8,448 nucleotides of DNA from Bacteroidales bacterium UBA1064 (GTDB taxonomy: Bacteria; Bacteroidota; Bacteroidia; Bacteroidales; Tenuifilaceae): positions 1 through 8,448 of the forward strand of contig DCDD01000038.1 in NCBI GenBank assembly GCA_002316235.1. Reading direction: 5' to 3'. Under the pieces are notes generated by a model. That model was given only the letters and a program-made list of their open reading frames with translations. It was not told where the DNA came from and did not search any database. The number at the start of each line of letters is the position of its first letter. Positions within the stretch are counted from its first letter, which is position 1. The translations under genes were made by a program, and so were the position numbers. Of the stretch, positions 1 through 6,285 are shown in pieces.

Positions 1-210
1 CATTGGGTAGCCTTTTTTAATTTTGTAAAGTACACCTATTTGATTGCATTTCATGATTGGAGAATAAATTCAACATCTGAATTCATAAGCAAAATTCAGA
101 CTAAAAAAAGAGTACTTTTCGATTTTATACCCCACCCAATATTTTACGCTTGCAAGTGAATGGTGCTTCAAAATGTATAGTCGGAAAGTAGATTTAAAGT
201 TTCATAGCAA
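1..210. other. Left-edge A/T-rich region without a supported gene
   Basis: This stretch is strongly A/T-rich compared with the genes that follow. The plus-strand frame beginning at base 1 stays open for 52 codons until a TGA at 157-159, so it could be the tail of a gene that starts outside the window. Its composition is low in complexity and I recognise no family. A minus-strand frame starting at 54 also runs off the left edge and cannot be judged. A perfect TANNTTTG octamer (TAATTTTG) lies at 18-25, but its upstream partner would fall outside the window. A weaker match, TACGCTTG, lies at 145-152. Either could drive lysO. I see no lysine riboswitch-like structure. Confidence 0.3.
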
Positions 211-498
211 ATGATTACAGTTGTAGCAATAATGGCCATTGGGATACTCGTTGGGTATCTCCTGCGTCAGAAAAGAAAGCTGATTGGATTTCTCGAAAGG
301 CTTACAACGTGGGCCATATACCTGCTGCTTTTCTTACTAGGAATAGCAATTGGAACTAACGAGGAAATCATAAGAAACCTGCCAACGCTGGGTGGCAGGG
401 CGTTCATAATCAGCGTTGCGGGCGTTCTGGGCAGCATTCTACTTTCGTGGGCGACCTACCGCCTGTTCTTCAAAAAGGATGAGGAGAAGCAAGAATGA
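211..498 (+). CDS. lysO: LysO family transporter, N-terminal half protein (split lysine exporter)
   Basis: This 95-residue membrane protein corresponds to the N-terminal part of LysO (Lys_export/DUF340 family), the inner-membrane L-lysine exporter known in Escherichia coli as YbjE. Three hydrophobic segments are visible, near residues 2-18, 33-48 and 63-82, and it ends in a charged tail (KKDEEKQE). The motif YLLLFLLGIAIG (37-48) followed by an acidic pair (E51, E52) recurs in the next gene. The start is fixed by an in-frame TAG at 205-207, since ATG 211 is the first start after it. No Shine-Dalgarno sequence precedes it. The stop overlaps the next start as ATGA (495-498), which suggests translational coupling and a 1:1 complex. 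A two-gene LysO arrangement is, to my knowledge, common in Bacteroidales, so this is unlikely to be a recent frameshift. The substrate is inferred from the family. Confidence 0.85.
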   Translation: MITVVAIMAIGILVGYLLRQKRKLIGFLERLTTWAIYLLLFLLGIAIGTNEEIIRNLPTLGGRAFIISVAGVLGSILLSWATYRLFFKKDEEKQE

Positions 499-1103
499 GG
501 GGTAGTCTTACCATACTGGCTTTTTTTGCAGCAGGCATACTGCTTGGTTTTAAGGACATGCTTCCCCAATGGTTGACTGCTACCGACCTGAGCAGCTACG
601 CGCTCTACCTTCTGATGTTCCTGGTGGGAATAGGAATAGGCGGCGACGACAGGGCGCTCAAAGCCATCAAGGGATTCGGCCTGCATATTTTTTTGGTTCC
701 GCTCACCACTATTGTGGGAACGCTAACGGGGGTAGCCGCTGTTTACCTTCTGCTGGGACAGGAACCATTTACCGACATGCTTGCCGTTGGTGCCGGATTC
801 GGCTACTATAGCCTTTCGAGCATCATCATCAGCGAGATAAGGGGTCCCGAGCTGGGAGTAGTAGCCCTGCTGGCCAACGTGATGCGCGAAATCATAACGC
901 TGCTCATGGCGCCCATATTTGCCCGATACTTTGGCAAGCTAGCCCCCATATCATCAGGCGGGGCAACCAGCATGGATACCACCCTTCCAATCATTACGGC
1001 CTCATCGGGCAAGGAATACGCCATCGTATCCCTGTTCCACGGAATTGTTCTCACCATTCTGGTCCCCTTTCTGGTAACGTTTATTCTTTCGCTGCAAAGC
1101 TGA
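495..1103 (+). CDS. lysO: LysO family transporter, C-terminal half protein
   Basis: This 202-residue polytopic membrane protein matches the larger C-terminal part of LysO. Diagnostic stretches are YLLMFLVGIGIGGDD (38-52), GAGFGYYSLSSIIISE (99-114), LANVMREIITLL (126-137) and GGATSMDTTLPIITAS (155-170). These resemble E. coli YbjE, which I recall as having SGFGWYSLSG, ARELIAIML and GATSMDFTLP at the equivalent places. The glutamate in VMRE (residue 132) aligns with that ARE motif and may be an important acidic residue for lysine export, which is inference. About six hydrophobic segments are present. The start overlaps the preceding gene by four bases. The first about 90 residues align with the whole of the preceding small protein. 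Together the two proteins total 297 residues, close to the roughly 299 of single-chain LysO. Confidence 0.88.
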   Translation: MRGSLTILAFFAAGILLGFKDMLPQWLTATDLSSYALYLLMFLVGIGIGGDDRALKAIKGFGLHIFLVPLTTIVGTLTGVAAVYLLLGQEPFTDMLAVGAGFGYYSLSSIIISEIRGPELGVVALLANVMREIITLLMAPIFARYFGKLAPISSGGATSMDTTLPIITASSGKEYAIVSLFHGIVLTILVPFLVTFILSLQS

Positions 1104-1351
1104 AATTGACACCAACCCTACAAATAAGGAAGTATATTTTGGCTTTTGTTGTTTCCTGGAAATACCTAGCTATTAAGGGAACAAATCAAAAACAGCAATG
1201 GAATTGAGGCTAAATGTTTACGGATTACAGAGATTAGGGAGATGCACGTAGGTTCTGTCAGTACAAATTTCCCTAATACCCTTCGTTTTTACCGTGGTTA
1301 AATTCCCCTCTACCATAACATAAAGGGAAATAAGCAAAAAGCCAGATGCCC
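1104..1351. other. Convergent intergenic gap between lysO and the ABC permease
   Basis: This 248-base gap separates the 3' ends of two convergent genes and contains no plausible coding sequence. Its main content is the long inverted repeat at 1233-1277, annotated separately. A second possible pairing joins ATTTCCCT (1267-1274) with AGGGAAAT (1324-1331), which is mutually exclusive with the first. A short palindrome, TTTCCTGGAAA, lies at 1152-1162. Both transcription units probably end here. Confidence 0.5.
1233..1290 (+). terminator. Candidate stem-loop terminator after lysO
   Basis: ATTAGGGAGAT (1233-1243) pairs with ATTTCCCTAAT (1267-1277), forming an 11-base stem with one G-U pair and a 23-base loop. 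A short T run (TTTTT, near 1286-1290) follows eight bases later. The loop is long and the T tract is not adjacent to the stem, so it is an imperfect rho-independent terminator. Its position between convergent genes supports a role in ending transcription, possibly in both directions. Confidence 0.4.
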
Positions 1352-2599
1352 CTACTCGTAACGGAGCGCTTCGATGGGATCAAGGCGCGAAGCCCTAACC
1401 GCAGGAATGTAACCCGACGCTAAACCAACCAAAAAGGAAATGGCCAGCCCTCCAAAAATCCATCCCCAGGGAACAACAAAGGAGGTTTTGGCAAGTACCG
1501 ACACCAGGTTTCCTACCAGGATGCCCAGGAAAACACCAAGCAACCCACCAATTTCGCATATCAGAATAGCCTCAAAAAGGAACTGCTGCTTGATGGTGGG
1601 TGATTTTGCCCCTATTGCCTTGCGCGTACCAATCTCCCTGGTTCTCTCGGCAACCGCCACAAGCATAATGTTCATCAAACCAACGGCTGCTCCAACCAGG
1701 GTTATTATCCCAATAAGGGTTGCTGCAATGGAAACAAACTTGAGGTTATCTATCAGCAACTTGGCCAGCGTGTCGCTTTTTTCAATGTTGAAATCGGACT
1801 CATCGGTGGCGGAAAGCCTGCGAACCAGCCTAAAAATACCTTCGGCCTCGCCAACAGCTGCATCCATCAGCTTAGGGTCGTGGGGCTGAACAGTTATGCT
1901 GTAGTTCATGTTGGGACGTGAAAAATACGCCGCAACATTGGTGTAGGGCAGGAAAACTGTTCTATCGGGACCACCGCCAAAACCAGCCCCTTTCGATTTC
2001 AGAACCCCTATCACCCGGTACTTTCCGCTGCCCACGCTAATGAACTTGTCAATTGGATCTTCATTTTTGGGAAAAAGCTTACGGGCTACCTCGTTACCAA
2101 TTATGGCAACATTTCTTCCATCGTTTACCTCGGTAACCGAATAGTTCCGACCCTGCGTAACATCCAGGCCCGACACCATCATAAAGTTTTCGTCAACACC
2201 CCTGACGCTTATGTTGGGGTTGGTTTTGTTGGATAAGTACTTGATTGTGCTAGCCCCTGTTGCGTAAACAGCTACGCTGACATTGGCTGGAAAATCAAAT
2301 TTATCCTTGAACTCCCTCGCCTGTTGAAGGCTGATAAAGGAGTAGTTCTTGGTTCGATACTGGTTACCGTTTACGTTTACATGCATCCCCCTGCTCTGAA
2401 TGGTAAACGAGTTTGCCCCCATGCTGGCAAATCCAGTGCTTATGCTGTTCTCAATCACCTTAATGGCAGTAATTATTCCAACCAGCGACATGATACCCAA
2501 CGCAATTATCAGTATGGTAAGCGCAGACCGGAGCTTTGTAGAAGTAATAGACCGGATTGAAATTCGAAATGTTTCGTTGATTAGGGCGGCGTACTTCAC
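1352..2599 (-). CDS. MacB-like ABC transporter permease
   Basis: This 415-residue inner-membrane permease belongs to the MacB/FtsX-type ABC exporters. It has a short cytoplasmic N-terminus, a first membrane helix at about 26-47, a large periplasmic MacB_PCD core domain at about 50-280, and an FtsX-like C-terminal domain with three helices (about 288-315, 342-369 and 378-400). The conserved loop after the second helix reads [15 protein letters not shown] (317-331), the contact region for the ATPase in this family. The C-terminus, [17 protein letters not shown], is the standard MacB ending. Length is typical for a permease without a fused ATPase. No ATP-binding subunit or membrane-fusion protein lies in the window and no gene sits immediately upstream on this strand, so its partners must be encoded elsewhere. 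The substrate cannot be told from sequence; macrolide, peptide or lipoprotein-linked export are all possible. Confidence 0.9.
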   Translation of the reverse strand: MKYAALINETFRISIRSITSTKLRSALTILIIALGIMSLVGIITAIKVIENSISTGFASMGANSFTIQSRGMHVNVNGNQYRTKNYSFISLQQAREFKDKFDFPANVSVAVYATGASTIKYLSNKTNPNISVRGVDENFMMVSGLDVTQGRNYSVTEVNDGRNVAIIGNEVARKLFPKNEDPIDKFISVGSGKYRVIGVLKSKGAGFGGGPDRTVFLPYTNVAAYFSRPNMNYSITVQPHDPKLMDAAVGEAEGIFRLVRRLSATDESDFNIEKSDTLAKLLIDNLKFVSIAATLIGIITLVGAAVGLMNIMLVAVAERTREIGTRKAIGAKSPTIKQQFLFEAILICEIGGLLGVFLGILVGNLVSVLAKTSFVVPWGWIFGGLAISFLVGLASGYIPAVRASRLDPIEALRYE

Positions 2600-2684
2600 A
2601 ACACTTAAATTAGGTTAAACAAATAGTCAGCACCTCATTTTCTCATGAAAACATAAAACAACATCGTCTTAATGCGAAGCTATA

Positions 2685-2720
2685 ATTTGATGGGTGTCCC
2701 ACATCAAATCCTTTTCTTCT
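2685..2720. other. Hairpin, possible terminator or structured leader
   Basis: ATTTGATGGG (2685-2694) pairs with CCCA (2698-2701) plus TCAAAT (2704-2709). This gives a 10-base stem with a three-base TGT loop and a two-base bulge (CA, 2702-2703). A pyrimidine tract, CCTTTTCTTCT (2710-2720), follows on the plus strand, which resembles a plus-oriented terminator although no plus-strand gene lies just upstream. If the permease is transcribed from the promoter candidate at 2768-2775, the hairpin would sit in its 5' leader. Confidence 0.4.
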
Positions 2721-2767
2721 AAAGCATTGCTGTTTTTCATATGCTGCCTGTTCCGTTGAAAAACTTT

Positions 2768-2775
2768 CAAAGTTA
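2768..2775 (-). promoter_or_regulatory. Candidate Bacteroidota -7 element for the ABC permease
   Basis: On the minus strand this reads TAACTTTG, a full match to the Bacteroidota -7 consensus TANNTTTG. The upstream -33 element is poor: only a TTCG (2798-2801 as CGAA on the plus strand) lies at a workable distance of 22 bases. Transcription from here would give a leader of about 160 bases before the permease start at 2599, containing the hairpin at 2685-2709. Confidence 0.3.
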
Positions 2776-2862
2776 TTAATTTATACCAATTTTCGTCCGA
2801 AAAGTTAAGGTCAATACAAAACCCTTGCAGCAGGATGAAGCCTACCCTGCACAGCTCAAACA

Positions 2863-2894
2863 TTGCGGTCCGAGCCAAAATAATACTAGCTTTG
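2863..2894 (+). promoter_or_regulatory. Bacteroidota-type promoter of the acyl-CoA reductase gene
   Basis: A TTG at 2863-2865 is followed after 21 bases by TAGCTTTG at 2887-2894, a perfect match to TANNTTTG. This fits the -33/-7 promoter pattern of the Bacteroidota primary sigma factor. Transcription would begin near 2900, giving a short leader of about 18 bases before the ATG at 2918. Confidence 0.6.
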
Positions 2895-2917
2895 CAACAT
2901 AAAGACGCAGTGTTAAG

Positions 2918-3964
2918 ATGAAAATAGAGGAAAGACTAAACGCGTTTGCTCGTTTGGGTGATAAATTTACCAAAACGCTATCGTGCAATGAAGAGTCGGA
3001 ACTGGGTGCTGCCATTGAAAAAGCGCACGAGCAAAATCCATGGTTTACCCCCAATAACGTTCGATTTGCTTTAGCTACTATTGCCGAAAGCTGGCTTAAA
3101 CCCGATGTCCTTAACAGCTGGATAGCGCGCTACCCTGAAGCCTGCTTCAACCCGCAGCATCCAGTTAACGTTGGTGTAATCATGGCCGGGAATATACCTC
3201 TTGTTGGGTTTCATGATTTCCTTTGCGTGCTGGCAACCGGTAACCGGATTACCTGCAAGTTGTCCGCAAGGGATGGCAACCTGATGAGGTCTGTGGCAAA
3301 TACCCTGATCCAGCTTGAGCCGCGCTTTTCAAACCTTATAGCCATCACCGACGGCACACTAAGGGATTTTGATGCAGTAATTGCTACGGGTAGCAACAAC
3401 TCCGCCCGATATTTTGATTACTACTTTGGGAAGTACCCATCTATTATCAGGGGCCACCGCAACGGAATAGCCGTGCTAACAGGAAAGGAAACCCAAAGCA
3501 ATTTAACAAAGCTAGGAGAGGATATTTTCACCTACTTTGGCCTGGGCTGCCGAAGCGTTTCCAAGCTATTGGTTCCATCGGGGTATAGCTTTACTCCCCT
3601 GCTCGACAGCTTTTGCCAGTGGAAAGACCTAATCAACCACCACCGCTATGCCAATAACTACGAGTACCAGCGTGCAATTTTCACCATAAACCAAACACCC
3701 CATTTTGACACTGGGTTTCTGCTGGTAACCCCTTCAGAGCAACTCGACTCTCCGGTGGGGGTACTTTACTACCAGGAGTATAATAAACTTGATGATGCTC
3801 TGAAGTACATTGGACAGCACGATAAAGTATTGCAATGCGTTGTAGGATTACCCGAGATTCACCCAAAAGCCATTCCCTTCGGATCGGCTCAAAACCCAGA
3901 TATTGCGGAATATGCAGACGAGATCGACACAATTGTATTTCTTTCACAACTGCAGGCTCTTTAA
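2918..3964 (+). CDS. Acyl-CoA reductase, LuxC family
   Basis: This 348-residue protein belongs to the LuxC-type acyl-CoA reductases (aldehyde dehydrogenase superfamily), which reduce fatty acyl-CoA or a related thioester to an aldehyde with NADPH. Visible family features are the nucleotide-binding region VGVIMAGNIPLVGFHDF (85-101) with LATGNRITCKLSARD (105-119), the segment ATGSNNSARYFDYYFGKYP (156-174), and FGLGCRSVSK (207-216) with Cys211 as the likely catalytic thiol. The C-terminus keeps the FGSAQNPDIAEYADEIDT stretch (321-338). It is shorter than classical LuxC (about 480 residues) but in the range I recall for Bacteroidota homologues. No luciferase, LuxD or LuxE lies nearby, so bioluminescence is not implied. 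The physiological role in this phylum is unclear. It has its own promoter and is probably monocistronic, since another promoter follows. Confidence 0.88.
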   Translation: MKIEERLNAFARLGDKFTKTLSCNEESELGAAIEKAHEQNPWFTPNNVRFALATIAESWLKPDVLNSWIARYPEACFNPQHPVNVGVIMAGNIPLVGFHDFLCVLATGNRITCKLSARDGNLMRSVANTLIQLEPRFSNLIAITDGTLRDFDAVIATGSNNSARYFDYYFGKYPSIIRGHRNGIAVLTGKETQSNLTKLGEDIFTYFGLGCRSVSKLLVPSGYSFTPLLDSFCQWKDLINHHRYANNYEYQRAIFTINQTPHFDTGFLLVTPSEQLDSPVGVLYYQEYNKLDDALKYIGQHDKVLQCVVGLPEIHPKAIPFGSAQNPDIAEYADEIDTIVFLSQLQAL

Positions 3965-3973
3965 CTTTGAATA

Positions 3974-4005
3974 TTTGCATTTATTCACTAAAACTGCTTA
4001 TTTTG
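3974..4005 (+). promoter_or_regulatory. Candidate promoter of the PRiA4-ORF3-like / miaA / CBS unit
   Basis: TTTG at 3974-3977 is followed after 20 bases by TTATTTTG at 3998-4005, which differs from TANNTTTG at one position. Transcription would start near 4011, about 11 bases before the ATG at 4022. No comparable promoter is seen before miaA or the CBS gene, so this probably drives all three. Confidence 0.5.
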
Positions 4006-4021
4006 TAGCAAAGTATAAAGT

Positions 4022-4540
4022 ATGATATACAAATTCAGAATGATATCGTCGGAGGACAGGGCATTCCTTCGGGATTTTGAGGTTGATGCCAATCAAACCT
4101 TCCTAACCTTTCATGAGGCAATTCAGGGAAACTTGAATTTTGACCCATCGCAGCTGGTATCATTCTTTCTTGCCGATGAACACTGGAATAAAGGCATGGA
4201 ACTTACCCTAATAGACATGCAGAATGAGGGTGATATGGCTGCTATTCCCATGGATTCTGCAACCGTTGGCGAGCTGATGAAGAATCGCAAGGAACGCCTG
4301 CTTTACGTTTTCGACATATACACCGATCGTAGCCTATTTATCGAGCTGCTCGACATTTACGAGCCAACTCCCGGAGTTACCTACCCTATCTGCACTGCAG
4401 CAGTGGGCGATCCTCCACTTCAATTTGCAGGTAGCGACATCGAAAATTTCAGCCCCGAGTTGGCCGATGATGCTGGATTCGAAGATTTTTCCAATGAATT
4501 CGATTCCGACGAGGCTGGTAGCGACTCCATTGACGATTAA
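4022..4540 (+). CDS. PRiA4-ORF3-like protein (IS1096 passenger TnpR-like family)
   Basis: This 172-residue soluble protein resembles the plasmid pRiA4b ORF-3-like family, also labelled 'IS1096 element passenger TnpR family protein'. The family hallmark is an N-terminal module of the type 'Y.F.+.L......R.f.v....TF..LH..I....' and here MIYKFRMISSEDRAF leads into TFLTFHEAIQGNLNFD (26-41). Next come the SFFLADEHWNKGMELTL segment (47-63), FDIYTDRSLFIELLDI (97-112) and GDPPLQ (129-134), which is reminiscent of the family's PPED-type ending. The last about 35 residues are highly acidic (FEDFSNEFDSDEAGSDSIDD) and probably disordered. The biochemical role is unknown, and despite the name nothing here indicates a transposon. 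It lies 77 bases upstream of miaA on the same strand, an arrangement I associate with Bacteroidota chromosomes. Confidence 0.75.
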   Translation: MIYKFRMISSEDRAFLRDFEVDANQTFLTFHEAIQGNLNFDPSQLVSFFLADEHWNKGMELTLIDMQNEGDMAAIPMDSATVGELMKNRKERLLYVFDIYTDRSLFIELLDIYEPTPGVTYPICTAAVGDPPLQFAGSDIENFSPELADDAGFEDFSNEFDSDEAGSDSIDD

Positions 4541-4617
4541 CCCGCATAAACTCGGTATAAAAGCTTCATAAAGCATAGCTGAAACGAGGGCGGTTTTAGC
4601 CGCTTCCATGAAAAATA

Positions 4618-5547
4618 ATGAGCTATAACGGCAATTTTTTGGTAATCCTGCTTGGCCCCACAGGAGTTGGGAAAACAGACCTGAGCATTTCCATTGCCAA
4701 GCACTTTGAAGCGCCCATTATATCAGCTGATTCACGTCAGTTTTACCAGGAAATGAGGATTGGAACTGCTGCACCCACCCCCAGCCAGCTGGCCGGAGCT
4801 AACCACTTTTTTATTGGCAACAAGTCTATTACCGAGCGGTATAGCTGTGGAATGTTCGAAGTTGATGCGCTTAACCTACTTGAAACCGTTTTTACATCAA
4901 GCAGAATTGCCCTACTGGTAGGAGGTTCGGGGCTTTACATCGATGCTGTAGTTAACGGAATTGACGATTTTCCCACTCCTGACCCCGAGCTACGGCAGGC
5001 CTTACTCAGCCAGCTAAAAAATGAAGGGGTAGCCAGCCTGCGAGCGCAGCTAAAACTTTTGGATCCGGAGTACTATGGAAAGGTTGACCTGAGGAATTCC
5101 CAGCGCGTGCTAAAAGCCTTGGAGGTTTGCCTGCAAACTGGTCTCACCTACACCTCATTCCTTACCCATCGGGCAAAGCCCAGATTCTTCAATTCAATTT
5201 TTGTGGGGCTTAACCGTCCACGGGAGGAACTCTACCGGCTAATAAACCAAAGGGTTGAATCCATGATGGCTGAGGGGTTGTTGGACGAAGCAAAAAAACT
5301 TTACCCTTTTAGAGAACTCAATGCCCTTAACACCGTTGGCTACCGCGAGCTATTCAGCTACCTCGACGGGCAAACAAGCCTCGAGGAGGCTATTGAACTT
5401 ATCAAACGAAATACCCGACGCTACGCCAAGCGTCAGCTAAGCTGGTGGAGCCGAAATAAAAATATTACCTGGTTCCATCCCAGCCAGCTGACTGAAATTA
5501 CGGAATTCATCGAAAAAACCATTGCCAGCTATTCAGCAAAAAATTAA
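4618..5547 (+). CDS. miaA: tRNA dimethylallyltransferase (tRNA i6A37 synthase)
   Basis: MiaA transfers the dimethylallyl group from DMAPP to N6 of adenosine 37 in tRNAs that read UNN codons, stabilising codon-anticodon pairing. The 309-residue product is full length (the E. coli enzyme has 316). It carries the P-loop GPTGVGKT (13-20), the DSRQFY motif (38-43) with the catalytic aspartate and target-binding residues, GGSGLY (102-107), LRNSQRVLKALEV in the middle and NTVGYRE towards the C-terminus. It ends with the family signature IKRNTRRYAKRQLSWW. The start at 4618 places the P-loop at the usual distance from the N-terminus. A competing ATG at 4608 is out of frame. There is no Shine-Dalgarno sequence; the start follows GAAAAATA. 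A six-base stem (4588-4593 with 4600-4605, two G-U pairs) lies just upstream. It is probably co-transcribed with both neighbours. Confidence 0.97.
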   Translation: MSYNGNFLVILLGPTGVGKTDLSISIAKHFEAPIISADSRQFYQEMRIGTAAPTPSQLAGANHFFIGNKSITERYSCGMFEVDALNLLETVFTSSRIALLVGGSGLYIDAVVNGIDDFPTPDPELRQALLSQLKNEGVASLRAQLKLLDPEYYGKVDLRNSQRVLKALEVCLQTGLTYTSFLTHRAKPRFFNSIFVGLNRPREELYRLINQRVESMMAEGLLDEAKKLYPFRELNALNTVGYRELFSYLDGQTSLEEAIELIKRNTRRYAKRQLSWWSRNKNITWFHPSQLTEITEFIEKTIASYSAKN

Positions 5548-5553
5548 AAAAAT

Positions 5554-6270
5554 ATGATCTCGAACGAAAAACCAAACTCCGAAATTTTTATCGAGCTGTT
5601 CACCGAGATTGAGCAAAGGCTCAAAACGATTTGCAACGACGAGTTCACCAGCAACTTCTCGGAGCTGTTAGCGAAAGCACGTGGCAAGAGTGGTGTGGTA
5701 AACCGTTATGCATCTGATTTAAAAGAGTTTGCCCAGCTACGCAATGCCATTGTTCACACCCGCCGCCAAAACTTCATAATAGCCGAACCCCACGATGATG
5801 TGGTGAGCGAGGTTATCCATATCCATAAGCTGCTAAGTAGCCCCCCAAAAGTATCGTCGGTTATGAGGCATAATCCATTTACCGTTTTCCCTGAAACACC
5901 AATTAGCGTTGTTCTAAACACCTTTGCTGAAAAAGGATTCATGCGCTGCCCTGTAGTGGAGCAGGGTAGAATTGTTTGCCTAATCACCGCTAAAACCATT
6001 TCGCGTTGGATCACCTCCATTAAGCAGGATAGGATTGAAGTGAATAACACCCCGGTTAGAAAGCTCGTCCCGTTTGCCGACAAATCAGACTATATGGTTA
6101 TAGCTGAAAATGACGACATTGCTACTCTTCTCGACCTCTTCAACGAATCCATCAGGAAGGGAAGCTACCTTCAGGCAGCGCTGGTAACCCAAAGCGGCGA
6201 ACCTCAAAGTAAGCTCGTTGGGATTGTTACGCCTAGCGACCTACCACTTATCATGGAAAAATTAAAGTAG
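5554..6270 (+). CDS. HEPN-like domain fused to a CBS-domain pair
   Basis: This 238-residue soluble protein has two parts. Residues about 8-95 are predicted to be helical and contain LRNAIVH (62-68), an Rx4H motif with asparagine after the arginine, as in HEPN-superfamily RNases, followed by IAEPHDDVVSEVIHIHKLL. Residues about 98-236 form two CBS domains (Bateman module), which usually bind adenine nucleotides. The first has SVMRHNPFTVFPETPISVV (102-120) but a degenerate ligand motif (CLITAKT, 142-148, where GxxTxxD is expected). The second keeps GIVTPSD (223-229). The gene starts six bases after the miaA stop in A-rich sequence, so it is almost certainly co-transcribed. The CBS assignment is firm; the HEPN assignment rests on the motif and helical pattern. 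Whether it cleaves RNA, merely binds it, or regulates something else cannot be told. Confidence 0.82.
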   Translation: MISNEKPNSEIFIELFTEIEQRLKTICNDEFTSNFSELLAKARGKSGVVNRYASDLKEFAQLRNAIVHTRRQNFIIAEPHDDVVSEVIHIHKLLSSPPKVSSVMRHNPFTVFPETPISVVLNTFAEKGFMRCPVVEQGRIVCLITAKTISRWITSIKQDRIEVNNTPVRKLVPFADKSDYMVIAENDDIATLLDLFNESIRKGSYLQAALVTQSGEPQSKLVGIVTPSDLPLIMEKLK

Positions 6271-6285
6271 AACCGGGCAGTAGAG

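Larger units (their letters stand above)
2600..2917. other. Divergent intergenic region between ABC permease and acyl-CoA reductase
   Basis: This 318-base gap separates two divergently transcribed genes and is A/T-rich. It holds a clear plus-strand promoter next to the acyl-CoA reductase, a weaker minus-strand promoter candidate for the permease, and a hairpin at 2685-2709. A 69-codon minus-strand frame (2669-2878) crosses it. It has no recognisable family and overlaps these regulatory elements, so I do not call it as a gene. Confidence 0.5.

Noticed and set aside
1..159. Plus-strand frame open from the left edge for 52 codons
   Set aside because: It could be the tail of an upstream gene, but the composition is A/T-rich and low in complexity, no family is recognisable, and the start is outside the window.
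160..180. Six-codon plus-strand open frame upstream of lysO
   Set aside because: It is too short, has no lysine-rich content as a lysine-responsive leader peptide would, and no accompanying attenuator hairpin is visible.
211..1103. lysO split explained as a frameshift or sequencing error
   Set aside because: The second gene has its own ATG in an ATGA overlap, both proteins are internally complete, and the break falls at the repeat boundary. This looks like a genuine two-gene form.
1440..1889. 149-codon plus-strand frame opposite the ABC permease
   Set aside because: It is the complement of the conserved FtsX-like domain of the permease and shows no family features of its own.
2669..2878. 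69-codon minus-strand open frame in the divergent gap
   Set aside because: It matches no family I recognise, overlaps the hairpin and the minus-strand promoter candidate, ends within about 24 bases of the plus-strand TAGCTTTG element, and lies in A/T-rich intergenic sequence. It could be a short RNA or peptide, but nothing positive supports it.
4022..4540. Possible insertion-sequence remnant, suggested by the family name IS1096 passenger protein
   Set aside because: There are no flanking inverted repeats, target-site duplications or transposase, and composition matches the neighbours. The name reflects where the family was first noted.
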